Assembly: GCF_009827535.1 (NCBI RefSeq)
Contig: NZ_WTYN01000001.1
Coordinates: 372,001 to 436,000 of the forward strand
From: Qipengyuania oceanensis
Lineage (GTDB): Bacteria > Pseudomonadota > Alphaproteobacteria > Sphingomonadales > Sphingomonadaceae
Direction of reading: 5' to 3'
DNA: 64,000 nt
Below, in pieces: positions 7,947-17,081 of this stretch. Under the pieces are notes generated by a model. The model had not been told where the DNA came from and searched no databases. It saw only the letters and a program-made list of their open reading frames with translations. Numbering within the stretch: the first letter of the stretch is position 1; the number at the start of each line of letters is the position of its first letter. Made by a program: the position numbers and the translations under genes.

Positions 7947-8408
7947 TCAGTTCAGTTCGCCGGGCGGCGTGTAAGGCGCCAGGAGCGGCGCCACCGCCAC
8001 GCCTTCCTCAAGCAGTTCCTTCGCTTCCTTCAGCGTTGCCTTGCCGTGGATCGCTTCCAGATCCTTGTCGCCGTAATGCATGGCGCGGCTCTCTTCCGCG
8101 AACTTGTCGCCGACATAGCGGCTTTCCTTCAATGCCTTTGCCTGCGCTTCGGCGAGTGCCTGCATGGCCTTGCGGACTTCGGGAGGAATATGACCGCCCG
8201 ACACGGTCTCGCTACGATCGATGGCAGCCGGGCGCTGGTTGCCTTTGGCGGGGACTGCCGGCGCCATCGGCGCCTTGGATATTTCGGCCGATCCGCAGTG
8301 CGGGCAGGTAACCAGTCCGCGATCCTGCTGGGAGCGATAGTCGTCGGACGATCCGAACCAGCCTTCGAATCGGTGGCCGAGGGCGCAATCGAGGTCGAAA
8401 ACGATCAT
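7947..8408 (-). CDS. DUF1178 family protein
   Basis: The 153-residue protein starts MIVFDLDCALGHRFEGWFGSS and has a TCPHCGS knuckle at about 34-40, a probable zinc site with Cys8. A low-complexity Ala/Pro linker and a helical C-terminal half (PPEVRKAMQALAEAQAKALK) follow. This is the DUF1178 family, widespread in alpha- and betaproteobacteria and without known function. It lies 6 bp after the amidase gene and behind grxC, an arrangement common in alphaproteobacteria that hints at a link to thiol metabolism. Confidence 0.88.
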   Translation of the reverse strand: MIVFDLDCALGHRFEGWFGSSDDYRSQQDRGLVTCPHCGSAEISKAPMAPAVPAKGNQRPAAIDRSETVSGGHIPPEVRKAMQALAEAQAKALKESRYVGDKFAEESRAMHYGDKDLEAIHGKATLKEAKELLEEGVAVAPLLAPYTPPGELN

Positions 8409-8414
8409 GACTAG

Positions 8415-9233
8415 CTATGTGGCGATGTCGCGACGGTTGGCAAGGCTGGGAACCTGCCGGCGAACTGCCTCGATGCGCGTCAGGTCGATCTCGCACAGCC
8501 CCACCCCGGCACCTTCCTCTCCCATGTCGAGCAGTACCTGCCCCCAGGGATCGACGACCAGCGAGTGGCCATAGGTCTGTCGGCCATCCTGGTGCTCGCC
8601 CACCTGCGCGGCAGCGACGACGAAGGCGCTTGCCTCGATGGCCCTTGCCCTTTGCATGACGTGCCAATGATCGCTTCCAGTGGGTACGGTGAAGGCCGCG
8701 GGAATGGCGATGCAATCGCACCCAGCCCTCCCCAGCGCATCGTAGAGAGCAGGAAATCTCAGGTCGTAGCAGATGGTCAAACCGAGCTTGCCGACCGGCG
8801 TGTCCGCAACGGTCACGACTTCGTCGCCCGGCACAAAGGCGTTCGATTCGCGCCAGCTTTCGCCCGTCTGCAGGTCCACGTCGAACATGTGCATCTTGTC
8901 GTATCGCGCGCGTACTTCGCCTGCGCCGTCGATCAGGAACGAGCGATTGGCGTAGAGCCCGTCCCCGCGATCGATCGCGAGCGAACCGATCGCCACCCAG
9001 ATACCGGCCCGCGCCGCAGCTTCGCGAGTGCGTGCCAGCACCTGATCGACGTCTTCCGAGACGATCGAAGCGGCTGCCCGCTTTCGGTCACGGTCGAGCA
9101 ACCCGCTCATCTCGGGAGTGAAAAGGATTTCGGCGCCATCGCCGGCGGCTTGTTCGATACCTTTGGCAATCGACCCGGCGTTGGCCAACGGATCGATGCC
9201 CGTTGTCATCTGCAGAAGCGCGATGCGGGTCAT
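8415..9233 (-). CDS. Carbon-nitrogen hydrolase, probable deaminated glutathione amidase
   Basis: The 272-residue protein belongs to the nitrilase superfamily. The Glu-Lys-Cys triad is visible: Glu41 in FTPEMS, Lys113 in ARYDKMHMFD and Cys155 in GLTICYDLRFP. The ATG at 9233 is chosen because it follows the grxC stop by 13 bp and gives the usual MTRIALLQMT start; a longer in-frame extension overlaps grxC. The motif set YDKMHMFDVD and TICYDLRFP is that of the Nit1/NitB branch, which hydrolyses the toxic side product deaminated glutathione to alpha-ketoglutarate and Cys-Gly. Placement next to glutaredoxin supports this. General omega-amidase activity is the alternative. Confidence 0.85.
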   Translation of the reverse strand: MTRIALLQMTTGIDPLANAGSIAKGIEQAAGDGAEILFTPEMSGLLDRDRKRAAASIVSEDVDQVLARTREAAARAGIWVAIGSLAIDRGDGLYANRSFLIDGAGEVRARYDKMHMFDVDLQTGESWRESNAFVPGDEVVTVADTPVGKLGLTICYDLRFPALYDALGRAGCDCIAIPAAFTVPTGSDHWHVMQRARAIEASAFVVAAAQVGEHQDGRQTYGHSLVVDPWGQVLLDMGEEGAGVGLCEIDLTRIEAVRRQVPSLANRRDIAT

Positions 9234-9246
9234 GCCCCGGCAGCCA

Positions 9247-9510
9247 TCAGCCGGCCAGCAGCCCGTCGAGTTTTCCGTCACGCTCCAGCGCGGCCAGCTC
9301 GTCCGAGCCGCCGACATGCGTGTCGCCAATGAATATCTGCGGGACGGTGCGAGCGCCCGGAGCCCGCTCGAGCATTTCGGCACGCTTGGGACCGCCCATC
9401 GTGATGTCGAATTCCTCGTATTCTGCACCCTTCTCGTCGAGCAGCCGTTTCGCACGATAGCAGAAGCCGCAGCCGAACTTGGTGTAGACGTCGATTTTCG
9501 GTGCAGTCAT
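9247..9510 (-). CDS. grxC: Glutaredoxin 3
   Basis: The 87-residue thioredoxin-fold protein has the glutaredoxin layout: active site Cys14-Gly-Phe-Cys17 in TKFGCGFCYRAK, the cis-Pro segment ARTVPQIFIGD and the GSDELAALE C-terminal helix. It reduces disulfides and glutathione mixed disulfides using glutathione. The active site is CGFC where the best-known GrxC has CPYC, so its redox potential may differ. It heads the grxC - amidase - DUF1178 run and is divergent from hsp20 across a 158 bp control region. Confidence 0.93.
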   Translation of the reverse strand: MTAPKIDVYTKFGCGFCYRAKRLLDEKGAEYEEFDITMGGPKRAEMLERAPGARTVPQIFIGDTHVGGSDELAALERDGKLDGLLAG

Positions 9511-9542
9511 TCTGGCCCTTCATTCCGGTCGCTCGCCGGATG

Positions 9543-9570
9543 CTTGAAAGCGATCCGGCCGACCTTATCT
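9543..9570 (+). promoter_or_regulatory. Predicted RpoH (sigma-32) heat-shock promoter of hsp20
   Basis: A CTTGAAA -35 element (9543-9549) and a CTTATCT -10 element (9564-9570) are separated so that CTTG and CTTAT lie 17 bp apart. This fits the alphaproteobacterial RpoH consensus CTTG-N17/18-CYTATNT very well. The expected start (about 9577) is exactly the 5' edge of the first hairpin of the leader. Confidence 0.6.
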
Positions 9571-9576
9571 TGATCC

Positions 9577-9668
9577 TGCGTCCCACGCCATACGGGTGGA
9601 GCGCAAAGGAACGTCGGTTTCGGCCGAGTTCCATACATGTCAAATTGCTCAGAAGAGGATTTGTTTCG
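9577..9668 (+). promoter_or_regulatory. ROSE-type RNA thermometer in the hsp20 leader
   Basis: The 92-base leader folds by eye into three hairpins. Hairpin I pairs 9577-9586 with 9596-9605 (10 positions with one mismatch and one G-U). Hairpin II pairs 9610-9612 and 9614-9617 with 9624-9630, with G9613 bulged. Hairpin III pairs TTGCTC (9645-9650) with GAGGAT (9655-9660) around an AGAA loop and so hides the Shine-Dalgarno AGAGGA. The UUGCU facing AGGA with an opposed G-G is the hallmark of ROSE elements, which block translation of small heat-shock genes at low temperature. No energy calculation was done. Confidence 0.6.
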
Positions 9669-10154
9669 ATGAACCGTTTTGATTTCACCCCGTATCGCCG
9701 CAGCACCGTCGGTTTCGACCGCGTCTTCGACCTGCTCGAATCGACTGCCCGAAACAACGCCGGCGACAACTATCCCCCTTTCAATATCGAGCGTCGAGGC
9801 GATGACGACTTCCGCATCACGCTGGCGGTGGCCGGCTTCAAGCCCGCCGATCTCGATATTACCGCCCAGCAGAACCTGCTCGTGATCCAGGGCCGCAAGC
9901 GCGACGATGCAGCCGATGGCGAGATGATCCATGTGGGTATCGCCAACCGCAGCTTCGAACGCCGCTTCGAACTGGCGGACTACGTCCGGGTAGAGAACGC
10001 GGACCTCCACGATGGGCTGCTGGTGATCGACCTGGTGCGCGAAGTGCCCGAGGCCATGAAGCCGAAGAAGGTTTCGATCAACGGGCAGCCGACGCTCGAA
10101 GTCATCGAAAACGATGACGACGATCACGCCGACAAGGTTGTCGACGCCGCCTGA
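9669..10154 (+). CDS. Small heat-shock protein, IbpA family (Hsp20)
   Basis: The 161-residue chaperone aligns along its whole length with E. coli IbpA. It has the N-terminal arm MNRFDFTPYRRSTVGFDRVF, the alpha-crystallin domain (about 35-130, with YPPFNIERRGDDDFRI and LAVAGFKPADLDITAQQNLL), and the closing DGLLVIDLVREVPEAMKPK. An acidic, Asp-rich C-terminal tail (ENDDDDHADK) extends past the family end. These proteins bind unfolding clients and pass them to DnaK/ClpB. The ATG has AGAGGA nine bases upstream, inside the thermometer hairpin. Regulation by RpoH and by RNA melting is predicted from the upstream sequence. Confidence 0.94.
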   Translation: MNRFDFTPYRRSTVGFDRVFDLLESTARNNAGDNYPPFNIERRGDDDFRITLAVAGFKPADLDITAQQNLLVIQGRKRDDAADGEMIHVGIANRSFERRFELADYVRVENADLHDGLLVIDLVREVPEAMKPKKVSINGQPTLEVIENDDDDHADKVVDAA

Positions 10155-10183
10155 GGCATTCCAGCATTGGTGCATAAAATAGT

Positions 10184-10209
10184 GGGGGCGGATCCGAAGA
10201 TCCGCCCCC
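10184..10209 (-). terminator. Strong hairpin between hsp20 and pyrG
   Basis: This is a perfect 11-bp stem, GGGGGCGGATC / GATCCGCCCCC, around a CGAA tetraloop. On the minus strand it is followed by ACTATTTTAT, a weak U-tract, so it terminates best in the minus direction. On the plus strand, 30 bp after the hsp20 stop, no T-run follows. Confidence 0.55.
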
Positions 10210-10340
10210 GCGACGCATTGCGCCGCCATGTCCGATGTTGATCGCCCGGGTCGCAGAAGACGATCAAAACCGGAACAAGTCCGGTACTCGATTAGAGAGC
10301 CACCCCACCGTGGAGACTCGCATGGCTCCAACGCTGAAAA
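10184..10340 (-). ncRNA. Candidate structured small RNA in the hsp20-pyrG gap
   Basis: The 277-bp gap (10155-10431) holds no gene but shows three hairpins in a row: TGGCTC/GAGCCA arms (10323-10328 with 10297-10302), CCGGA/TCCGG (10270-10274 with 10280-10284) and the strong terminator-like stem at 10184-10209. Read on the minus strand they end in a hairpin followed by a T-rich stretch, as an independent sRNA would. It could equally be the pyrG 3' UTR. No promoter convinced me and I did not recognise an RNA family. Confidence 0.22.
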
Positions 10341-10431
10341 CACAGTGCAGCAAACATAACAAAAGATAAAGGGTCTTTGTAGAAAACCGACATTTAGCGC
10401 GCGCCAGGGGCGCCGTCGGTCTTCTAGCGGA

Positions 10432-12066
<1,635 letters not shown>

Positions 12067-12154
12067 GGGAGTCGGGCCTTAGGGACTTAAACGGATTCGG
12101 GGCAAGCGCGAAATGGCGACGCGAAGGCCGCCATCCACAACTTGTTCGGGGTGC

Positions 12155-12547
12155 TTACTCGGTCGCGCCGGCGAGCGGGTCGTCGCCAGTCGCGGGAGCC
12201 GCTTCGGCAGGCGCTGACGGCTGAACAGGCTGGCTCGGCGCAAGTGCGCCTGCCAGCGGGTCGTTCTCGACCGGAGCGACACTGCGATCGAGCGTGCTGG
12301 TGATTTCGTCGGTGCCGGTCGTCTCGACCGCCACCGCTGCCAGCGCAATCGACAGGGTCACGAACGCGATCGCGAGGATCTTGGTCGTGCGGGTCATGAA
12401 ATCGGCCGCACCGCGCGCACCGAGCATTCCCGTCGGGCTGCCCCCGATGCCGAGCCCGCCGCCCTCGGAACGCTGCATCAGGATGATGCCGACAAGGGCT
12501 GCGGCGACGATCGCCTGGAGTACGGTCAGGAAGAGAAAAAGGGACAT
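12155..12547 (-). CDS. secG: Preprotein translocase subunit SecG
   Basis: The 130-residue protein has the SecG core: helix LFLFLTVLQAIVAAALVGIILMQRSEGGGLGIGG, then GARGAADFMTRTTKILAIAF and a second membrane helix. The QRSEGGGLG segment is the family signature. SecG associates with SecYE in the inner membrane and assists SecA-driven export. A Pro/Ala-rich tail of about 45 residues (PAEAAPATGDDPLAGATE at the end) is longer than in E. coli and is probably disordered. It lies between tpiA and pyrG, a common alphaproteobacterial order. Confidence 0.93.
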   Translation of the reverse strand: MSLFLFLTVLQAIVAAALVGIILMQRSEGGGLGIGGSPTGMLGARGAADFMTRTTKILAIAFVTLSIALAAVAVETTGTDEITSTLDRSVAPVENDPLAGALAPSQPVQPSAPAEAAPATGDDPLAGATE

Positions 12548-12616
12548 GTCTGGTCTTCTGCTATGACTTGGGGGCCCAGATAGGCGTCGCGCGCCGCCCG
12601 GGCAAGCATTGAGCCG

Positions 12617-13390
12617 TCAGGCGGCTACGAGTTCGCTGGTGGCAAGAACGATGCCGAGGAAACTTTCGGCCGTCAGGCTGGCGCCGCCGACGAGCGCACC
12701 GCCGACGTTCTTTGCCGCCATGAGCTCGGCAGCATTGTCCGGTTTGACCGAGCCGCCATAGAGGATGCGGACGTCGCTTCCCGCCGTTTCGCCGTAGAGT
12801 TCGATCAGCAGCGTGCGGATCGCGCCGTGCATTGCCTCGACCTCCGCGACCGTCGGCGTGCGCCCGGTCCCGATCGCCCAGATTGGCTCGTATGCGACGG
12901 TCAGGCGGTCGGCAATTTCGTCCGCCTCACTCTGCATCTGCGGCAAGGACTTGCGCAGTTGGTTGAGAACGAAGGCTTCCGCGGTTCCGCCATCGCGCAC
13001 GCTTTCTTCTTCGCCGCAGCAGAGGATGACACGCATTCCGGCACCGAGCGCTGCATCGGCTTTCGCCCGGACCAGCTCATTCGTCTCGCCGTGGTCCTGG
13101 CGCCGCTCGCTATGACCCAGAATGACGAACTTGGCGCCGGCGTCGGCCACCATCGTGGCCGAGATGTCGCCGGTATGCGGGCCATCTTCGCCGGCGTGAC
13201 AATCCTGCGCTCCGACGCCGATCTGCTCGACTTCGCGATGGACGGCGTGGATGAGGGTGAAAGGAGGAGCGAGGGCGACTTCGACCTTCATCAATCGCTG
13301 CGCTGCGCGATCGATTGCGCGGGCTTCGCCGAGCATCGAGCGCATTCCGTTCATTTTCCAATTGCCGACGATGTAGGGCCTCGGGGCCAT
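12617..13390 (-). CDS. tpiA: Triose-phosphate isomerase
   Basis: The 257-residue enzyme interconverts dihydroxyacetone phosphate and glyceraldehyde 3-phosphate. The catalytic residues are visible: Lys in VGNWKMNG, His in FVILGHSERRQ and Glu in VAYEPIWAIGTGRTP, with the phosphate loop YGGSVKPDNA near the end. The start MAPRPYIVGNWKMNG at 13390 is preferred over an upstream in-frame ATG because it gives the family's usual N-terminus. It is the first gene of tpiA-secG-pyrG and is divergent from ppiD. Confidence 0.97.
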   Translation of the reverse strand: MAPRPYIVGNWKMNGMRSMLGEARAIDRAAQRLMKVEVALAPPFTLIHAVHREVEQIGVGAQDCHAGEDGPHTGDISATMVADAGAKFVILGHSERRQDHGETNELVRAKADAALGAGMRVILCCGEEESVRDGGTAEAFVLNQLRKSLPQMQSEADEIADRLTVAYEPIWAIGTGRTPTVAEVEAMHGAIRTLLIELYGETAGSDVRILYGGSVKPDNAAELMAAKNVGGALVGGASLTAESFLGIVLATSELVAA

Positions 13391-13615
13391 GCGACTACCA
13401 TTCCTGTATGAAATGCGAATCTGCAATCAGCAGGTTCTGCGTGTTTGGATCGCTCCGCTAGCCGAGCAGGGCCCGTCAGTCAAAACCCCGCCGATCCCTG
13501 TTGGCGAGACTGCCGAGACCTGTTGCCGCGAGAACGCAGGCCCGATAAAGCGCCCCGGTAAATCGGGCCCGTCCCATCGGGTCCGTCCCACCCATTTGCC
13601 GGACTTCTCGTTCTC
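13391..13615. other. Divergent tpiA/ppiD control region with an inverted repeat
   Basis: These 225 bp separate two divergent operons and contain no gene. The one clear structure is the perfect 8-bp inverted repeat GGCCCGAT (13539-13546) / ATCGGGCC (13562-13569), about 50 bp before the ppiD start. It could be a leader hairpin or an operator. No promoter stood out. Confidence 0.4.
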
Positions 13616-15553
13616 ATGATTCACTTCTTCCGCAGGTTCTTCCAGTCCAAGGTCGGGCTCGGCATCACCTTTGCGTTCCTGGCGCTTATCGCCTTCGCCT
13701 TCGCCAGTTCCGACGTTGCGAACACCGGGACCTTCGGCGGCGTTGCCGGCGGCAATCGCGTGGCGGTGGTCGGCGATACGAAGATCGGGACCGCGGACCT
13801 CAGCCGTGCGGCGACCTCGGCGGTGAACCAGATGCGTCAGGAAAACCCGACGATGTCGATTCAGGCCTTCGTCCAGCAGGGCGGCCTAGAAGAAGTCCTG
13901 GACAGCCTGATCAACCGGACGGCGATCCGCGAATATGCCCAGAAGTACGGCCTGCGTGCCGGCGCCAACCTGATCAACAGCGAGATCATCGGCATCCCGG
14001 CGTTCCGCGGGCCTGACGGCAATTTCAGCCAGACCGCTTACCAGAACGCGCTCGCCCAGCAGGGCCTGTCGGACGCGGTCGTTCGCGAGGACATCGCCAG
14101 TTCGCTCTACGCCCAGCAATTGCTCGTGCCGGCAAGCTATGCTGCCACCATGCCAGAGCCGATGGCGCGGCGGTATGCAGCACTGCTTCGCGAACGCCGC
14201 CAAGGCGCGATCGCGACCTTGCCGAGCGCCGCCTACGCACCCAAGGGCGATCCAACGGCAGCGCAGCTTCAGGCTTTCTACCAGTCGAACCGGTCGGACT
14301 TCATCCGGCCCGAACGCCGCGTGATCCGCTATGCGACCTTCGGCACCGATGCGCTCGACGGATCGATCGAGCCCACCGACAACGAGATCGCCGCCCGCTA
14401 CGAACGCGACAAGGCGCAATATGCCGCGAGCGAGACGCGCACTCTCACGCAGATCATCGTCCCGACCGAGGCGGGCGCAAACGCGCTGCGCCAGCAGCTC
14501 GCCGGGGGTGGCTCGATCGACCAGGTCGCCCGCAGCGCAGGCTTTTCGACTGCGCAGATCGGCCCGATCGGCAAGGCAGCGTACCAGCAGCAATCCTCCA
14601 AGCCGGTTGCCGATGCCGTATTCGGCGCGGCCGGTGGCTCCGTTGCGCCGATCGCGCGGTCCGGCCTCGGCTACCATGTCGTCAAGGTGGACAGCGTCGC
14701 ACGCACCGGCCAGCGCTCGCTCGCCGATGCCCGCAGCGAAATCGCCGAGTCAGTTCGCGCGGAGAAGCGTCGCGCCGCGATTTCAGACCTGAGCGCCCGC
14801 GTCGAAGAGGAAATCGACCAGGGCATCGCTCTTTCCGACATGGCCAAGCAGCTCGGCGCGAAGATCGAGACCACGCGTCCGCTCACCGGAGACGGCCGCG
14901 TGTACGGCGCCACCGATGAAACCGCTCCCGAAATCCTGGCACCGGCGCTGGGCACCGCGTTCCAGATGCAGGAAGGCGAGCCGCAGCTCGCCGAGGTCGT
15001 ACCCGGCCAGACTTTCCTGATCTACGAAGTTTCGGAAATCACCGAGAGCGCGGCTGCGCCGCTGGCAGAGATCCGCGAGCAGGTCGTCAATCGCTGGCGC
15101 ACCAAAGAGGGATCGACACGGGCCCGCGCCGCTGCCGACCGGGTGCTCGCGCGGCTGCGGGAGGGCAAGACCCTCGCTGCCGCCGTCGCCGAGGAAAAGG
15201 TAACCGTCCCCGGCGTCGACCGGGTCGATTTCAACCGCGAACAGCTGACGCAGATGTTCCAGGGCCGCGTGCCCTCCCCGCTGGCGCTGATGTTCTCGAT
15301 GGCGCAGGGAACGGCGAAGAAGCTCCAGGCGCCCGGCGCCAACGGCTGGTTCGTGGTCGATCTCGACAAGATTTCGGCTGAGCCGCTGGCAACGGACGAT
15401 CCGCTGATCGCCCGCGCCCGCGCCGAACTGTCGCAGGCGGTCGGGGCGGAATATGCCGAACAGCTCGGCATCGCGATGCGCAAGGAAATCGGCGCGGAAC
15501 GCAACGCCGACGCGATCGAGGCTGTTCGCAAGCAGCTTGCCGGCGAAAGCTGA
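13616..15553 (+). CDS. PpiD-type membrane-anchored peptidyl-prolyl isomerase / SurA-N protein
   Basis: The 645-residue protein has one N-terminal membrane anchor (about 13-31, GLGITFAFLALIAFAFASS), a SurA-like chaperone region (about 40-250, including ENPTMSIQAFVQQGGLEEVLD and ALAQQGLSDAVVRED), a parvulin-like domain (about 265-365, ETRTLTQIIVPTEAGANAL to SGLGYHVVKVDSVA) and a helical C-terminal region. This is the PpiD plan: a periplasmic chaperone at the Sec exit helping outer-membrane and exported proteins fold. Whether the parvulin domain is active is uncertain. Its stop is one base before the trpE GTG start, so it leads the trp-moa run. Confidence 0.88.
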   Translation: MIHFFRRFFQSKVGLGITFAFLALIAFAFASSDVANTGTFGGVAGGNRVAVVGDTKIGTADLSRAATSAVNQMRQENPTMSIQAFVQQGGLEEVLDSLINRTAIREYAQKYGLRAGANLINSEIIGIPAFRGPDGNFSQTAYQNALAQQGLSDAVVREDIASSLYAQQLLVPASYAATMPEPMARRYAALLRERRQGAIATLPSAAYAPKGDPTAAQLQAFYQSNRSDFIRPERRVIRYATFGTDALDGSIEPTDNEIAARYERDKAQYAASETRTLTQIIVPTEAGANALRQQLAGGGSIDQVARSAGFSTAQIGPIGKAAYQQQSSKPVADAVFGAAGGSVAPIARSGLGYHVVKVDSVARTGQRSLADARSEIAESVRAEKRRAAISDLSARVEEEIDQGIALSDMAKQLGAKIETTRPLTGDGRVYGATDETAPEILAPALGTAFQMQEGEPQLAEVVPGQTFLIYEVSEITESAAAPLAEIREQVVNRWRTKEGSTRARAAADRVLARLREGKTLAAAVAEEKVTVPGVDRVDFNREQLTQMFQGRVPSPLALMFSMAQGTAKKLQAPGANGWFVVDLDKISAEPLATDDPLIARARAELSQAVGAEYAEQLGIAMRKEIGAERNADAIEAVRKQLAGES

Positions 15554-15554
15554 G

Positions 15555-17081
15555 GTGGGCACCGAGCGCCGCTACCTGCTCGAGGGTGAGGACCGTGCCC
15601 GCGCCGCGCTGGCGCAGGGCAGGCACGCGCTCGTCTGGCGCAGGACCATCGCCGATACCGAAACGCCGGTCGGCGCGGCATGCAAGCTGTTCGAGGCCGA
15701 GCGCGGCGATTTCCTGCTGGAATCGGTCGAAGGCGGCGAGGTACGCGGACGCTACAGCCTGATCGGACTCGACCCCGATCTGGTATTTCGCGCGCAGGGC
15801 GACACGTCCAAGATCAACCGTCGCTGGCAAACCGATCGCGAGAACTTCGAGGAATGTGCAGGCGATGGCGTCACCGCGTTGCGCGAACTGGTCGAAGCCT
15901 GCCGCATAGACGTGCCCGAAGGCTTGCCGCCCGCGCTATCGTGCCTGGTCGGCTACTTCGCGTACGAAACCGTGGGGCTCGTCGAAAACCTTCCTCGCGC
16001 ACCGGAAAATCCGCTGGGGCTGCCGGACATGCTGTTCGTGCGACCGACCGTGATCCTCGTCTTCGACCGGCTGAGCGAGGAACTCTACTGCATCGCACCG
16101 GTCTGGGCCGATGTTTCCCGCGACCTCGAATCTGCGCTGGAGCTTGCGGCCGAGCGGATCGACAACGTCCAGCGACGGATGCAGGCCAGCGTGGTGCCCG
16201 AGAATGCCGGATCGCATGCGGGCGAACTCGCCCTCGAGCCCCAGATGCCGCCCGGGCGGTATCGCGAGATGGTGCTCGCCGCGAAGGAGTATATCGCGGC
16301 AGGCGACATCTTCCAGGTCGTGCTGGCGCAGCGCTTCACCTGCCCGTTCGACCTGCCACCACTCTCGCTCTACCGGGCATTGCGGCGCGTGAACCCCTCG
16401 CCCTTTCTCTATTTTCTCGACCTGCCGGGATTTGCGATCGTCGGCTCCAGTCCGGAAATCCTGGTTCGCGTGCGCGACAACGAAGTGACCATCCGGCCGA
16501 TCGCCGGTACCCGGCCGCGTGGCGCGGATCCCAAGGCCGATCGCGAGGCCGAGATCAGCCTCCTCGACGACCCCAAGGAATGCGCCGAGCATCTCATGCT
16601 GCTCGATCTCGGGCGCAATGACGTCGGCCGGGTAGCCGAGAAAGGCACCGTCGAGGTGACCGACAGTTTCACCGTGGAGCGCTACAGCCACGTGATGCAC
16701 ATCGTCAGCAATGTCGTCGGCCGGCTGGCAGGCGACAGGGACGCGCTCGACGCCATGTTCGCCGGCTTTCCGGCCGGCACGGTCAGCGGTGCACCCAAGA
16801 TCCGCGCCTGCGAGATCATCGCCGAACTGGAACCGGAAACGCGCGGTGCATATGCCGGCGGGGTCGGCTACTTCGCGCCTGACGGTTCGCTCGACAGCTG
16901 CATCGTCCTGCGCACGGGGGTCGTGAAGGATGGCGTCCTGCACGTGCAAGCCGGTGCGGGGATCGTTGCCGACAGCAATCCCGAATACGAACAGCGAGAA
17001 TGCGAGGCGAAGGCCGGCGCGCTGATCGCGGCAGCGCGCGAAGCAGTGCGCGTGTCGAACGAGACCGGATACGCCCAGTGA
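15555..17081 (+). CDS. trpE: Anthranilate synthase component I
   Basis: TrpE uses chorismate and ammonia from TrpG to make anthranilate, the first step of tryptophan synthesis. The 508-residue protein carries the tryptophan feedback motif LLES at 54-57 and the chorismate-binding C-terminal half with FAIVGSSPEILVRV, RPIAGTRPRGADP, HLMLLDLGRNDVGRV, FPAGTVSGAPKIRA and QAGAGIVADSNPEYE. The GTG start directly after the ppiD stop gives the expected length. The last four bases overlap the next gene. Unusually, two unrelated genes separate it from trpG. Confidence 0.96.
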   Translation: MGTERRYLLEGEDRARAALAQGRHALVWRRTIADTETPVGAACKLFEAERGDFLLESVEGGEVRGRYSLIGLDPDLVFRAQGDTSKINRRWQTDRENFEECAGDGVTALRELVEACRIDVPEGLPPALSCLVGYFAYETVGLVENLPRAPENPLGLPDMLFVRPTVILVFDRLSEELYCIAPVWADVSRDLESALELAAERIDNVQRRMQASVVPENAGSHAGELALEPQMPPGRYREMVLAAKEYIAAGDIFQVVLAQRFTCPFDLPPLSLYRALRRVNPSPFLYFLDLPGFAIVGSSPEILVRVRDNEVTIRPIAGTRPRGADPKADREAEISLLDDPKECAEHLMLLDLGRNDVGRVAEKGTVEVTDSFTVERYSHVMHIVSNVVGRLAGDRDALDAMFAGFPAGTVSGAPKIRACEIIAELEPETRGAYAGGVGYFAPDGSLDSCIVLRTGVVKDGVLHVQAGAGIVADSNPEYEQRECEAKAGALIAAAREAVRVSNETGYAQ

